The notes beneath the pieces are model-generated. The model saw nothing but the letters and a program-made list of their open reading frames with translations, searched no databases and had not been told where the DNA came from. Source: Nitrospirota bacterium (GTDB lineage Bacteria; Nitrospirota; Thermodesulfovibrionia; Thermodesulfovibrionales; UBA6898). From it: a stretch of 35,523 nucleotides of DNA. Below, in pieces: positions 1 to 7,395 of the stretch. The translations under genes were made by a program, and so were the position numbers. Positions within the stretch are counted from its first letter, which is position 1. The number at the start of each line of letters is the position of its first letter. The stretch covers positions 1-35,523 of the forward strand of contig JAKAKQ010000270.1 of the NCBI GenBank assembly GCA_021813425.1, in the 5' to 3' direction.

Positions 1-2
1 CA

Positions 3-995
3 ATCAAGGCAGAGGTTGACCGAAATCGTAAGCCGGGTCGCTTTCTACTTACCGGATCTGCAAATGTAATGCTTCTGCCGAAGCTCTCCGAATCCCTGGC
101 CGGACGGATGGAGATACTGACCTTGTGGCCTTTATCACAGGGAGAAATAGAAGGGGTGAGGGAAGGCTTTATTGACGCAGTGTTTGGTGATAAGCTGCTT
201 TCTTCTTCAAAAGCCGCTGAAGACAGGACTCAGACTATAAAAAGAATATTGCTTGGCGGATATCCAGAAGTTATCGAGAGGGCAACTCTCTCGCGGAGAA
301 AGGCGTGGTTCGGCTCATATATAACCACTATCCTCCAGAGGGACGTGCGGGACCTTGCACATATCGAGGGACTTACCATTTTGCCAAGGGTATTATCTCT
401 TATAGCAGCCAGGGCTGCCTCTCTTCTTAATTTTTCAGAACTTTCAAGAAGCATCGGAATACCTCAAACTACCCTGAAGCGGTATATGAGCCTTCTTGAG
501 ACGACCTTTCTTTTGCAGCCTTTACCCGCGTGGTCAGGCAACCTTGGCAAGAGACTTGTAAAGGCCCCTAAGATCATGCTCGGCGACACAGGACTTGCAT
601 CAAATCTTATTGGTTTATATGAGGATGGTGTGGAAGCTCATCAGGGTGGCATCGGTGCGGTTCTTGAAAACTTTGTCACAATGGAGTTAAGGAAGCAGGA
701 GGCCTGGTCTCAAATTCAGCCTCAGGTTTTTCATTTCCGGACCCAGACCGGACAGGAAGTCGATATCGCACTTGAAAGCACCGCGGGGAAAGTCGTAGGT
801 ATCGAGACCAAGGCCGGAAAGACAGTGAATGCCCAGGACTTCAAGGGGCTTCAGGCTATGTCAGAATCACTGGGCCGGCGTTTTCACAGAGGCATAGTCC
901 TTTATACAGGCAGTGAATGCCTCCCCTTCGGCAAAAACATGCAAGCCTTGCCTGTCAGCGCGCTTTGGACCCTTGGCGCCTTGAAAAATACTTAA
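3..995 (+). CDS. AAA-type ATPase with DUF4143 domain, 5' end outside window
   Basis: The frame is open from base 3, before the first ATG at 69, and the upstream residues (RFLLTGSANV) continue the family's AAA core, so this is the C-terminal part of a longer protein. What is visible is the sensor-like region of the ATPase followed by the DUF4143 region at about residues 110-230. Near the end EVDIAL and, about 16 residues later, GIETKAG resemble the D and ExK parts of a PD-(D/E)XK-like fold, common in this family. Such ATPases are widespread in accessory regions and their cellular role is not well defined. The Walker A/B part lies outside the window. Next to it lies a decayed helicase gene, which fits an accessory or defence-like segment. 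The stop at 993-995 is intact. Confidence 0.85.
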   Translation: MKAEVDRNRKPGRFLLTGSANVMLLPKLSESLAGRMEILTLWPLSQGEIEGVREGFIDAVFGDKLLSSSKAAEDRTQTIKRILLGGYPEVIERATLSRRKAWFGSYITTILQRDVRDLAHIEGLTILPRVLSLIAARAASLLNFSELSRSIGIPQTTLKRYMSLLETTFLLQPLPAWSGNLGKRLVKAPKIMLGDTGLASNLIGLYEDGVEAHQGGIGAVLENFVTMELRKQEAWSQIQPQVFHFRTQTGQEVDIALESTAGKVVGIETKAGKTVNAQDFKGLQAMSESLGRRFHRGIVLYTGSECLPFGKNMQALPVSALWTLGALKNT

Positions 996-1121
996 TGCAA
1001 TGATCTTTGATGCAAAGATGAAGGTGCTGATTGATTGAAACTCCGGACCCCTTAGCACAATATCCTCTATTGATTCTATTTTCCTGCTGCGCTAAACTTC
1101 TTTTGTGGAGAGAATTAAAAC

Positions 1122-2048
1122 ATGAACATAAATTGGTATCCTTCTCAAATGCAATAACTGGCAGGATTTCAAGGTTCAGTTACAATCATTAAATGAAAAT
1201 CAAAAAGGCAACTGTTTTGAATCTCTGACAAAATACTTCCTTCAGTTACACCCAGAATATGTCACTCTGCTCAAAAATGTATGGCTTTTACGGGATGTTC
1301 CGTATTCTATAAAGAAAAAGCTTAACCTGCCGGAACCTGATGAAGGCATAGACCTTATTGCAGAAACTAAGGACGGCGGGTTTTGGGCAATTCAGTGTAA
1401 ATACCGTGATGATGAAAATATATCACTTAACCGCAAAGAACTAAGCACCTTTACAGATCTCTCTTTTAATATATGCAGACATATTGAGTTCGGGCTAATC
1501 TGTACAAACACAGACCGTTTCAGCCGCAAGCTCTCCCTCTATGGCAACAGGGTAAGTTTCTGTAGCGGCGATGTTTGGCGTGCCCTTGATAGAGAATTCT
1601 TTAGCCGTTTCCATAAGCAGCTTGAAGGCAAAGCTGTTCCTCCGAAACCGCTAAAACCCCTTCCTCATCAAAAAAAGGCCATCCAAAATGCGTTTAGACA
1701 TTTTATAGAAGAGAAAAACTGTAGGGAAAGTTAAAAAGGGAAGGAAGAAAGCCTGATGATATTCCATATAAACCAGAAAGAACTTATAAGAATAAAGGGT
1801 GGATTAGCTTTAGCGATTGGCTTGGTTCTGCAAATGTTGCAAATCAATTCAAAAAGTTCCGTAAGTATACGGTAGCGCAGAAATTTGTTCATAACTTAAA
1901 ATTGAAAAATGTAGAACATTGGAGAAAATATTGTAAGAGTGAATTACTCGGAATAGGAATGAAACCAGCAGATATTCCTTCTGCACCGAACCAGACTTAC
2001 AAGAACAAGGGCTGGGTTTCGTGGAAGGATTGGTTAGGGACAGGTTAA
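1122..2048 (+). pseudogene. Remnant of Mrr-nuclease/helicase gene with integrase-type repeats
   Basis: No long ORF is listed here, but two adjacent frames read as protein. From about 1141 to 1734 one frame gives NWQDFK, then CFESLTKYFLQLHP, DEGIDLIAE and WAIQCKYR. This is an Mrr-like restriction endonuclease domain (D...E/QxK type) running up to the helicase Q-motif-like PLPHQKKAIQNAF. There it hits a TAA. Shifting frame at about 1725 continues to 2048 with two copies of a motif, YKNKGWISFSDWLGS and YKNKGWVSWKDWLGTG, typical of phage-integrase repeat units. The whole DEAD/DEAH helicase core expected between these parts is missing. The 5' end is also out of frame: an ATG at 1122 opens a frame that stops after 11 codons. 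I infer a gene inactivated by at least two frameshifts and an internal deletion. The original may have been a type I/ISP-like restriction or defence helicase. Confidence 0.75.
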
Positions 2049-2187
2049 AAATCAATGATGAGAGAAAAGTGCGCCATGACTAATAGACATATGAACCAAC
2101 TCATCCTTTGGTGGCAGGTCTTTAATTTTGCTATTGCCATTTCTCATTTCTTGCCATATTTTCGCTCAAGCTAAATTTTCATTATGA

Positions 2188-2193
2188 TATAAT
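2188..2193 (+). promoter_or_regulatory. Extended -10 promoter for the PBECR-like/DUF2283 pair
   Basis: TGATATAAT contains a perfect TATAAT with an upstream TGn, an extended -10. No good -35 is seen 17 bases upstream, which extended -10 promoters tolerate. Predicted transcription would begin about 2200, leaving a leader of about 26 nt before the ATG at 2226. Confidence 0.5.
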
Positions 2194-2225
2194 GTCTTAC
2201 CATAGGCTAAAAATCAAAAAAGATA

Positions 2226-2531
2226 ATGATAATAACTGATATTTTTAACAACTCAATTGAACTTACTGATGAGAGATGGGCGCACATTATCAGGGAACAT
2301 CCTGAAGTCGAGTTTTACAAAGAGAAAATACAGGAAGTTTTGTCGTTGCCTGACTATGTAAAGAAAAGCAAGAGAGATGCTGAGGTTTTGCTTTACTATA
2401 AACATTACGGTGATATTTTTGACGGAAAATATTTGCTTGTGGTAGCAAAGAAGGGATTGCGTTCATTTGTTCTTACCTGCTATATTACTGATATAATAAA
2501 GATAGGAGAGACCTTATGGGAAAAGAAATAA
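2226..2531 (+). CDS. Putative PBECR-like nuclease-fold protein (toxin-like)
   Basis: A 101-aa protein beginning MIITDIFNN. It has a pattern I associate with small phage/TA nuclease-fold (PBECR-type) proteins: LTDERWAHIIREHPEV, a middle stretch VKKSKRDAEVLLYYK, and GKYLLVVAKK followed by a hydrophobic strand and TDIIKIGETLW. The conserved His near residue 20, the Arg/Lys of KSKRD and the YK are plausible active-site residues, but this is inference. It overlaps the following DUF2283 gene by 16 bases, a layout typical of toxin-antitoxin pairs. No strong Shine-Dalgarno precedes the ATG. An extended -10 promoter lies just upstream. The family call comes from pattern memory, and a non-toxin role is possible. 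Confidence 0.6.
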   Translation: MIITDIFNNSIELTDERWAHIIREHPEVEFYKEKIQEVLSLPDYVKKSKRDAEVLLYYKHYGDIFDGKYLLVVAKKGLRSFVLTCYITDIIKIGETLWEKK

Positions 2532-2746
2532 AGATGGCTTATGACGACGAGGGTGACATTCTTGACATTTCGATAGGTGATCCTGAAAAAGCTATTTCTA
2601 AAGAAGTAGAAGATGACTTCTTTCTGAGGGTTAATCCTGACAGCGGTGAAGTGGTTGGATTTTCAGTTTTAAATTTCAGGAAATGGTTTAGGGATGCAAA
2701 AGACATCAAAACTCTTCCTATCAAAGCTGAACTGGCTGTTTCCTAA
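2516..2746 (+). CDS. DUF2283 family protein (putative antitoxin)
   Basis: A 76-aa protein matching the DUF2283 pattern: YDDEGDILDISIGDP, then FFLRVNPDSGEVVGFSVLNFRKW. The start ATG at 2516 is preceded by GGAGAG at a suitable distance and lies inside the upstream gene, so translation is probably coupled. A second ATG at 2534 (MAYDDE) is possible. DUF2283 proteins are small and acidic, and often sit beside a small toxin-like gene, so an antitoxin role here is inferred from position. Biochemical function is not established to my knowledge. The region after the stop (2747-2895) holds no gene I can support; the gene beyond converges on this one. Confidence 0.75.
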   Translation: MGKEIKMAYDDEGDILDISIGDPEKAISKEVEDDFFLRVNPDSGEVVGFSVLNFRKWFRDAKDIKTLPIKAELAVS

Positions 2747-2895
2747 CCTCATTATCTTTTCCCTTCACCCGCCTCAATTTCTCTGCCTGCTTCAAAAAAC
2801 TTCCAATCCCTCTCCCACAGTTTAAGAGCAGAAGCACCATAACTCTATTGCCAAAAGTTCCAATGTCAGTAGTGAAAAAGCGGGTCAGTTTATTT

Positions 2896-3246
2896 TTATG
2901 ATTGAGCTGAAACAATCGCCTTCAATTTTTTCTTTAACTCAGGCAGGTCTTCCCTAACCACATCCCAGACAGTTTCAAAATCCACAGTATCATACGCATG
3001 AATGATACGATTTCTCATTCCAATTATCTTTCGCCATTCTATTTCCTTATGTCTTTCTCTGAAAGAGGCCGTAAGTTTTGATGATGCCTCGCCTATTATC
3101 TCCAAATTTCTGACAACTGCATCCATCAGTAATTCATTCTTCATGAAATCTTCTCTTTCAATGCCTTTGCAGAATTTGTTTATTTTCTTTATTGCCGATA
3201 GTATATCATCAACATAAACCAGATTATCTTTCCTGATTTTTTTCAC
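2896..3246 (-). CDS. hepT: HepT-like RNase toxin (DUF86)
   Basis: A 116-aa helical protein with the HEPN/DUF86 signature R-x4-H-x-Y at residues 78-85 (RNRIIHAY), the metal-independent RNase motif of HepT toxins. The preceding IEWRKIIGMRN is also typical. Length matches the family. Its start overlaps the end of the nucleotidyltransferase gene by ATGA (3243-3246), so the two are translationally coupled. In characterised systems the MntA partner AMPylates the motif Tyr, here Tyr85, to silence the RNase. The motif is complete, so the toxin looks functional. Toxin-second order (antitoxin gene first on the minus strand) is normal for this pair. Confidence 0.9.
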   Translation of the reverse strand: MKKIRKDNLVYVDDILSAIKKINKFCKGIEREDFMKNELLMDAVVRNLEIIGEASSKLTASFRERHKEIEWRKIIGMRNRIIHAYDTVDFETVWDVVREDLPELKKKLKAIVSAQS

Positions 3247-3521
3247 AATATTGCAGTGAGGTCTTTTTCGATATATGGTTTAAGTCGTGGTTTAATTGAA
3301 CGGTATATTACAACATCTACGTTTTTACCGGTTTCATCTTCCAGTTCCTGCTCGACGCCAACCAAATCAAGCAGTGAAAATTTCCCCTTCGGAGGCTCAA
3401 TAGCTATATCTATATCGCGGTATCTTTCTTTTCTTGCAAAGCTGCCGAATAGATAAGCTTCCCTTATCCCATGCTCGCTTAATACTTCTTTTATTGTTCT
3501 AATAATCTGCTCGCGCTTCAT
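3243..3521 (-). CDS. mntA: MntA-type nucleotidyltransferase antitoxin
   Basis: A 92-aa minimal nucleotidyltransferase. The fold signature is LFGSFARKERYRDIDIAIE (residues about 24-42), with the GS of the nucleotide loop and the DID metal-binding acidic pair. In known HepT/MntA systems this enzyme transfers AMP from ATP to a Tyr of HepT, neutralising it. The catalytic residues appear intact. It is the first gene of the pair and overlaps hepT by 4 bases. A candidate promoter lies just upstream. Confidence 0.88.
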   Translation of the reverse strand: MKREQIIRTIKEVLSEHGIREAYLFGSFARKERYRDIDIAIEPPKGKFSLLDLVGVEQELEDETGKNVDVVIYRSIKPRLKPYIEKDLTAIL

Positions 3522-3548
3522 AGTCTGCCCTATCCTTATACACCTAAA

Positions 3549-3576
3549 ATTATCATAAAAAAACTTAATTTAGCAA
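3549..3576 (-). promoter_or_regulatory. Candidate promoter for mntA-hepT
   Basis: On the minus strand TTGCTA (3576-3571) and GATAAT (3554-3549) are separated by 16 bases, about 28 bases upstream of the mntA ATG. This is a plausible vegetative promoter; the sequence around it is T-rich and nothing else is recognisable in 3522-3646. Confidence 0.4.
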
Positions 3577-3646
3577 GAAATTATCTGAGGGCATTACCTC
3601 AAGGACCGCCTTCCATCCTCTCCCTTTTTCCATATCCCCAACAATC

Positions 3647-4738
3647 TTAATATTCCCTGTACTTCATCGCCTCAAGCACACGTTCCTTGGCAATTTCTAC
3701 AGCGGCCTGTCTGGGGAGAATATTTTCGTTTTTCGACTTCTCAAGTATCAGTTTTGTATTTGTCTTTATCCTTGTCGATATGGCATCAAAGGCCTCTTTT
3801 TCTATCTTCTTTGCATATTCCATCGCCGCCATAATAACGCCGCCTGCGTTTGCTATGAAATCAGGGATCGAAAGGATTCCCTTGCTATGCAATATTTCTT
3901 CCGCATCCTGTGTCGCCGGGATATTTGCCCCCTGGAGTATCAATCCTGCTTTTATTAAATGGACATTATCCTTGTTAATGACATCAGGGGTTGCTGCAGG
4001 GATCAGTATGTTGCAGTCAGATGAAAAAACATCTTCAACTTTTTGTCTTGCACCGTCCTTATAATTTATCACGCTGCCGGTGGCGGACTTCGCCTCAATA
4101 AGTGATTTAATATCGATTCCATCCGCATTATAAATTGTACCTCCTGTATCACTTGCAGCAACTATCACAGCGCCTTTTTCTGACAGAAACCTTGCTGCTG
4201 CCTTTCCGACGCTTCCGAACCCCTGAATTGCTACCTTCGCACCTTTTAGTGTGATCCCTGCAAAAGGACATGCTACTTCAGCGCATTCAGCCAGGCCGAA
4301 CCCTGTTGCACCGACCTTATCGAGCGGTAGACCGCCTATTTCCTGAGGTAGGCCGACTGCCCTTCCTATTTCATCATGAATCCATGCCATGCATGCTTCA
4401 TCGCTTCCCATATCAGGTCCTGGTATATATTCATTCAATCCCCTGATCTGTCCGGCAAATATCCTGAAATGCCGTTCTTTGTTCCGGTCTGTTGGATCGG
4501 CTATTATCCCGGCCTTGCCGCCGCCGTGCGGAATGCCTGCAATAGAGTTTTTCATGGTCATTGTCCTTGCAAGCCGCATCACTTCTTCAACAGTTACTGA
4601 CAGCGAGACCCTCACGCCTCCAATGGATGGACCGAGGGCGGTATTGTCGACAACCACAAATGCCTTGAGACCTGTCTTCTGGGAATAAAGATACATGACT
4701 TTTTGAGGTCCGAGTTCATCAAATCTTATCTCACACAT
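3647..4738 (-). CDS. Glu/Leu/Phe/Val dehydrogenase
   Basis: A 363-aa NAD(P)-dependent amino acid dehydrogenase that interconverts an L-amino acid and its 2-oxo acid plus ammonium. The N-terminal substrate domain has GPSIGGVRV, the glycine-rich IPHGGGKAGI with its substrate Lys, and PGPDMGSDE. The C-terminal Rossmann domain has VAIQGFGSVGKAAARFL with ASDTGG at the end of the second strand. I chose MCEIRFDELGPQ (start 4738) rather than the listed 396-aa ORF. The extra 33 residues are AT-rich intergenic sequence plus the edge of a repeat element. Length fits the short Leu/Phe/Val/Glu dehydrogenase branch better than hexameric GDH; I cannot tell which amino acid is preferred. It stands alone, convergent with nothing and upstream of the hepT pair. 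Confidence 0.88.
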   Translation of the reverse strand: MCEIRFDELGPQKVMYLYSQKTGLKAFVVVDNTALGPSIGGVRVSLSVTVEEVMRLARTMTMKNSIAGIPHGGGKAGIIADPTDRNKERHFRIFAGQIRGLNEYIPGPDMGSDEACMAWIHDEIGRAVGLPQEIGGLPLDKVGATGFGLAECAEVACPFAGITLKGAKVAIQGFGSVGKAAARFLSEKGAVIVAASDTGGTIYNADGIDIKSLIEAKSATGSVINYKDGARQKVEDVFSSDCNILIPAATPDVINKDNVHLIKAGLILQGANIPATQDAEEILHSKGILSIPDFIANAGGVIMAAMEYAKKIEKEAFDAISTRIKTNTKLILEKSKNENILPRQAAVEIAKERVLEAMKYREY

Positions 4739-4780
4739 AATAAATACCCCGTTTTTGAAATTTAAAAAAATGAAACTAAT

Positions 4781-4903
4781 GTGCTGTCTGTAACACTTCT
4801 CTACACTGTCATTGCGAGGAATGAAGTGACGAAGCAATCTAAAGACGAGATTCTTCGCTTCGCTCGGAATGACAGAATGAGTAAGGTTATTTTAAGACAG
4901 CAC
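4781..4903. repeat. MITE-like element, copy 1, with 6-bp flanking duplication
   Basis: A 123-bp element bounded by the inverted repeat GTGCTGTCT / AGACAGCAC and flanked on both sides by ACTAAT (4775-4780 and 4904-4909), which looks like a target duplication. The core has a second inverted pair CTGTCATTGCGAG...CTCGGAATGACAG containing the familiar genome-repeat text (gaagcaatct, gattcttcgcttcgctcgg). It shares its architecture and core with 19240-19364. It encodes no protein; short ORFs reading through it (VIARNEVTKQS and similar) are spurious. Confidence 0.75.
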
Positions 4904-4943
4904 ACTAATAGTATTCCGGCTTTAACAAACTTGCATACCGTTG

Positions 4944-5483
4944 TTACTTCTTCCCGAATATGCTGCATATTGACCGTCCCAATTCCTTGTCAACAATAAA
5001 GGCGCTGTCAAGGTGCAATTCAACTATAATGTCTATTTTATCAATCAGATTTCCCATGTTCTTCATACATCCAACTATCTGGATGATCCGGATATTTCCC
5101 ATATCAAACAGTCTGCTTATCTGTTCCATGTGTGCATTGCTTCGGCCGTATATTTCATCGATTATAAGTATAATATCATCCTTTGTGATCAGCAGTTCAT
5201 TCAGATCCTCAACTATCCTGATATCTTTTTTCAATGACAGAATATATTTGAGATATTTCTACTAGCTGCCTGGCCGCAGTTTCCCTTCATAATCAAGAGG
5301 GTTCCCTGAATAGCAAACGTTGGTGTTGTCTTTGACCGCCATGACAGTGTTTGTTATTTTCCCGACCCCCTCGATGCCGCAGATGAGCACATTTTTGCAG
5401 CAGTCAATAGCCTTCCTTATATTCTCAGCATTATCTTTTGTGAAGATAATGTTTACGCAACCTTCTTTAGAATTGTTTTTCAT
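4944..5483 (-). pseudogene. Small P-loop NTPase-like gene interrupted by tandem TAG TAG
   Basis: Two listed ORFs, 5262-5483 (73 aa) and 4944-5234 (96 aa), lie in the same frame. They are separated by two consecutive amber codons at 5264-5262 and 5261-5259; the frame then stays open through KYLKYILSL into the second ORF. Joined, this is 179 codons. The first half has a Walker A-like LICGIEGVGKIT, degenerate because the residue after GK is Ile. The second half has a Walker B-like DDIILIIDEIYG. I do not recognise the family; a small P-loop ATPase is all that can be said. An extended -10 (TGGTACAAT, -10 at 5507-5502) precedes the ATG at 5483. It sits between two repeat elements of different families, suggesting decay. 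Readthrough of the ambers is possible but less likely. Confidence 0.55.
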
Positions 5484-5551
5484 AGTGAAATTTTCAAATA
5501 CATTGTACCATATCCTCTTAAAAACGGACTTTCAGAAATATCCTTGTCTAA

Positions 5552-5741
5552 TACACTTAATTCATAAATTTTACTGAATGCCGAAAGGATATAGTATTTG
5601 AGCGGTTTTATTTGGCCGATATTCAGACAGTATATATTTTGATAAATAAAGAGGGCAAATTCCTCGGAGGTCGAAGACCGAGAATGAGCGAGGATACTAT
5701 GTCCTTTCGTTATTATCATAGTTTATGAATTATCCGGGCTA
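5552..5741 (-). repeat. Nested-palindrome repeat element, copy B
   Basis: Read on the minus strand, this runs from TAGCCCGGATAATTCATAAAC (shared end) to about TTTATGAATTAAGTGTATTA. Internally it has a second inverted pair, CGAAAGGATATAGTAT (5582-5597) with ATACTATGTCCTTTCG (5694-5709). It also has a small hairpin around CTCGGTCTTCGACC and a conserved core (actgtctgaatatcggc). It aligns along its whole length with the copy at 14056-14252. The listed ORF 5480-5719 lies mostly inside it and is not a gene. Its terminal TAG forms the stop codon of the ubiB-like gene. Confidence 0.75.
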
Positions 5742-7358
5742 ATCCCTCATCAGCCTGAATACAGACAACAAGCCCAAAATTACTGCAGCAGCGGCTGCAA
5801 CAAGTGCAAGCGTTTTATTCCCGATCAATATAAAAAAGAGTGAAGACGCAGCGGTTGTCACAGTCAGGATCACGAGCATCATGACATTTGTCATGGACTT
5901 GAACTGGCCTGTGATCTTCTGCATCTCTGATTTTGAAAGCCTGAAAGACAGTTCACCCCTGTTTGCCTTTGAGAGAAATTCATTTATTTGTAAAGGCAAA
6001 CCCCATAGACTCCCTATTTTATCTCTCAGGTCCGTAAAAATCTGCTCTCTCTGCTCCCTGTGGCTTCCCCTGAGGAACTCTTTTATATAGGGCTTTCCGA
6101 TTTCGATGATATTTATTTCGGGGTTAAGATTGAAAGCGATCCCGTTCAGTATCCCTATAGTCCTTCCAAGGAGTATGAAGTTGTTTGGTATCTGTATGTA
6201 TTTAATAATGCTGATGATATTCTCTATCTCTTCGGAGATGTCATCAACAGAAAGGGCCTTAAGTTCCGCCGGGGTGATATCCCTGTATTTGTCTATCAGG
6301 GATTGTGCAACATTGGTTAATGCACCATAATCAGCTCCCTCTATAATAAAACCCATTTTTTCCATCGATTCTATTATCCTAGATGTATTCCTTTCAACCA
6401 GGGAATTGGCAAACCTTCGCAGTTCTCTTTTTATAGTGTCAGGTATGGCCTGCACCATGCCGAAGTCGACAAATACCAGCTTCGGACCTTCCATCACAAA
6501 TATATTCCCCGGGTGTGGGTCGCCGTGGAAGAAGCCGTGGATAAAGATCATCTTTGAATATGCCTCTGCAACGAGATTTACGGTCTCCTTGCAGTTAATG
6601 CCCGCTGCCTTAACAGCAACACAGTCTGTTATCTTGATGCCTCCGACGAATTCAAGTGTTAAAACCTTCGGTCTTGTGTAATCCCATTTTACAAGTGGTA
6701 TTATTATCCTTTCATCTTCCCTGAAATTCTCCCCGAACCTTTCGGCATTTTTACCCTCCTGAATATAATCAAGCTCAGTCCTGATTATCTTCGAAAACTC
6801 TTCATGGAGTATCTTGAGGTTTATATTCCCATGCCTGCCCCGCATTATCTTTACAAGTACATAGAACATCTTTATGTCGGTCTCTATGATCTTCTCTATA
6901 TCAGGGTACTGGATTTTAACGGCGACTTCCTGGCCATTTTTAAGGACTGCCTTGTGGACCTGCCCGAGTGATGCGGCTGCAACCGGCTCTTCATCAAATT
7001 TCGAAAAAATATCTTCAGGGGCTGAACCAAATGCATCGATAAGCTGTCTTTTTATCTCAGGGTAATCATGGGGCGGGACCTGATCCTGAAGTTGAGAGAG
7101 CTCGGATATATATTCATCCGGAAGAAAATCTATCCTCGAACTCAGAAACTGCCCGACCTTGATCATAACGCCTTTCATCTCAATGGCCTTTTTCCTTATA
7201 AGAGAGGCGTTTCTTTTATGGAGCTTTTTAAGGTAGGCAGATTGTGTCCCGGAAGACATAAAGATCATAAATATCTTTGCAGCTTTATAGGAAAGCAATA
7301 TCCTTAGCGCTACAAAGAGCCCTTTTAAAAATCTTCTCCGATAATATATTTTTGTCAT
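5739..7358 (-). CDS. ABC1/AarF/UbiB-family atypical kinase
   Basis: A 539-aa protein-kinase-like protein of the UbiB/ADCK type, a family tied to isoprenoid-quinone synthesis or lipid homeostasis at the membrane. Visible motifs are KxGQ at residues 67-70 (KVGQFLSSR), the Ala-rich nucleotide loop AAASLGQVH (about 127-135) replacing a Gly-rich loop, VAVKIQ with the conserved Lys at 148, HGDPHPGNI (278-286) and DFG (298-300). Two hydrophobic helices close the C-terminus (about 490-535), as usual for bacterial members. It lies 37 bases downstream of trmJ on the same strand, probably one transcript. Its stop codon TAG is the first triplet of the adjacent repeat element, so the native 3' end may have been altered by that insertion. 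Confidence 0.92.
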   Translation of the reverse strand: MTKIYYRRRFLKGLFVALRILLSYKAAKIFMIFMSSGTQSAYLKKLHKRNASLIRKKAIEMKGVMIKVGQFLSSRIDFLPDEYISELSQLQDQVPPHDYPEIKRQLIDAFGSAPEDIFSKFDEEPVAAASLGQVHKAVLKNGQEVAVKIQYPDIEKIIETDIKMFYVLVKIMRGRHGNINLKILHEEFSKIIRTELDYIQEGKNAERFGENFREDERIIIPLVKWDYTRPKVLTLEFVGGIKITDCVAVKAAGINCKETVNLVAEAYSKMIFIHGFFHGDPHPGNIFVMEGPKLVFVDFGMVQAIPDTIKRELRRFANSLVERNTSRIIESMEKMGFIIEGADYGALTNVAQSLIDKYRDITPAELKALSVDDISEEIENIISIIKYIQIPNNFILLGRTIGILNGIAFNLNPEINIIEIGKPYIKEFLRGSHREQREQIFTDLRDKIGSLWGLPLQINEFLSKANRGELSFRLSKSEMQKITGQFKSMTNVMMLVILTVTTAASSLFFILIGNKTLALVAAAAAVILGLLSVFRLMRD

Positions 7359-7395
7359 AGGCCAAATATCCTATATCTGTCAGTTATGCCAAAGA

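Noticed and set aside
1003-1019. Hairpin ATCTTTG-ATG-CAAAGAT after the DUF4143 gene
   Set aside because: A 7-bp stem with no T-tract; too weak to call a terminator.
2721-2915. 64-aa minus-strand ORF between DUF2283 and hepT
   Set aside because: No recognisable motif or ribosome site; overlaps the hepT 3' end and looks like chance coding.
4739-4837. 33-residue N-terminal extension of the amino acid dehydrogenase
   Set aside because: It runs through the edge of a repeat element and AT-rich DNA; homologues begin near MCEIRFDE.
5480-5719. 79-aa minus-strand ORF overlapping the P-loop gene
   Set aside because: Most of it lies inside the nested-palindrome repeat, and its product follows the repeat's sequence, so it is spurious coding.
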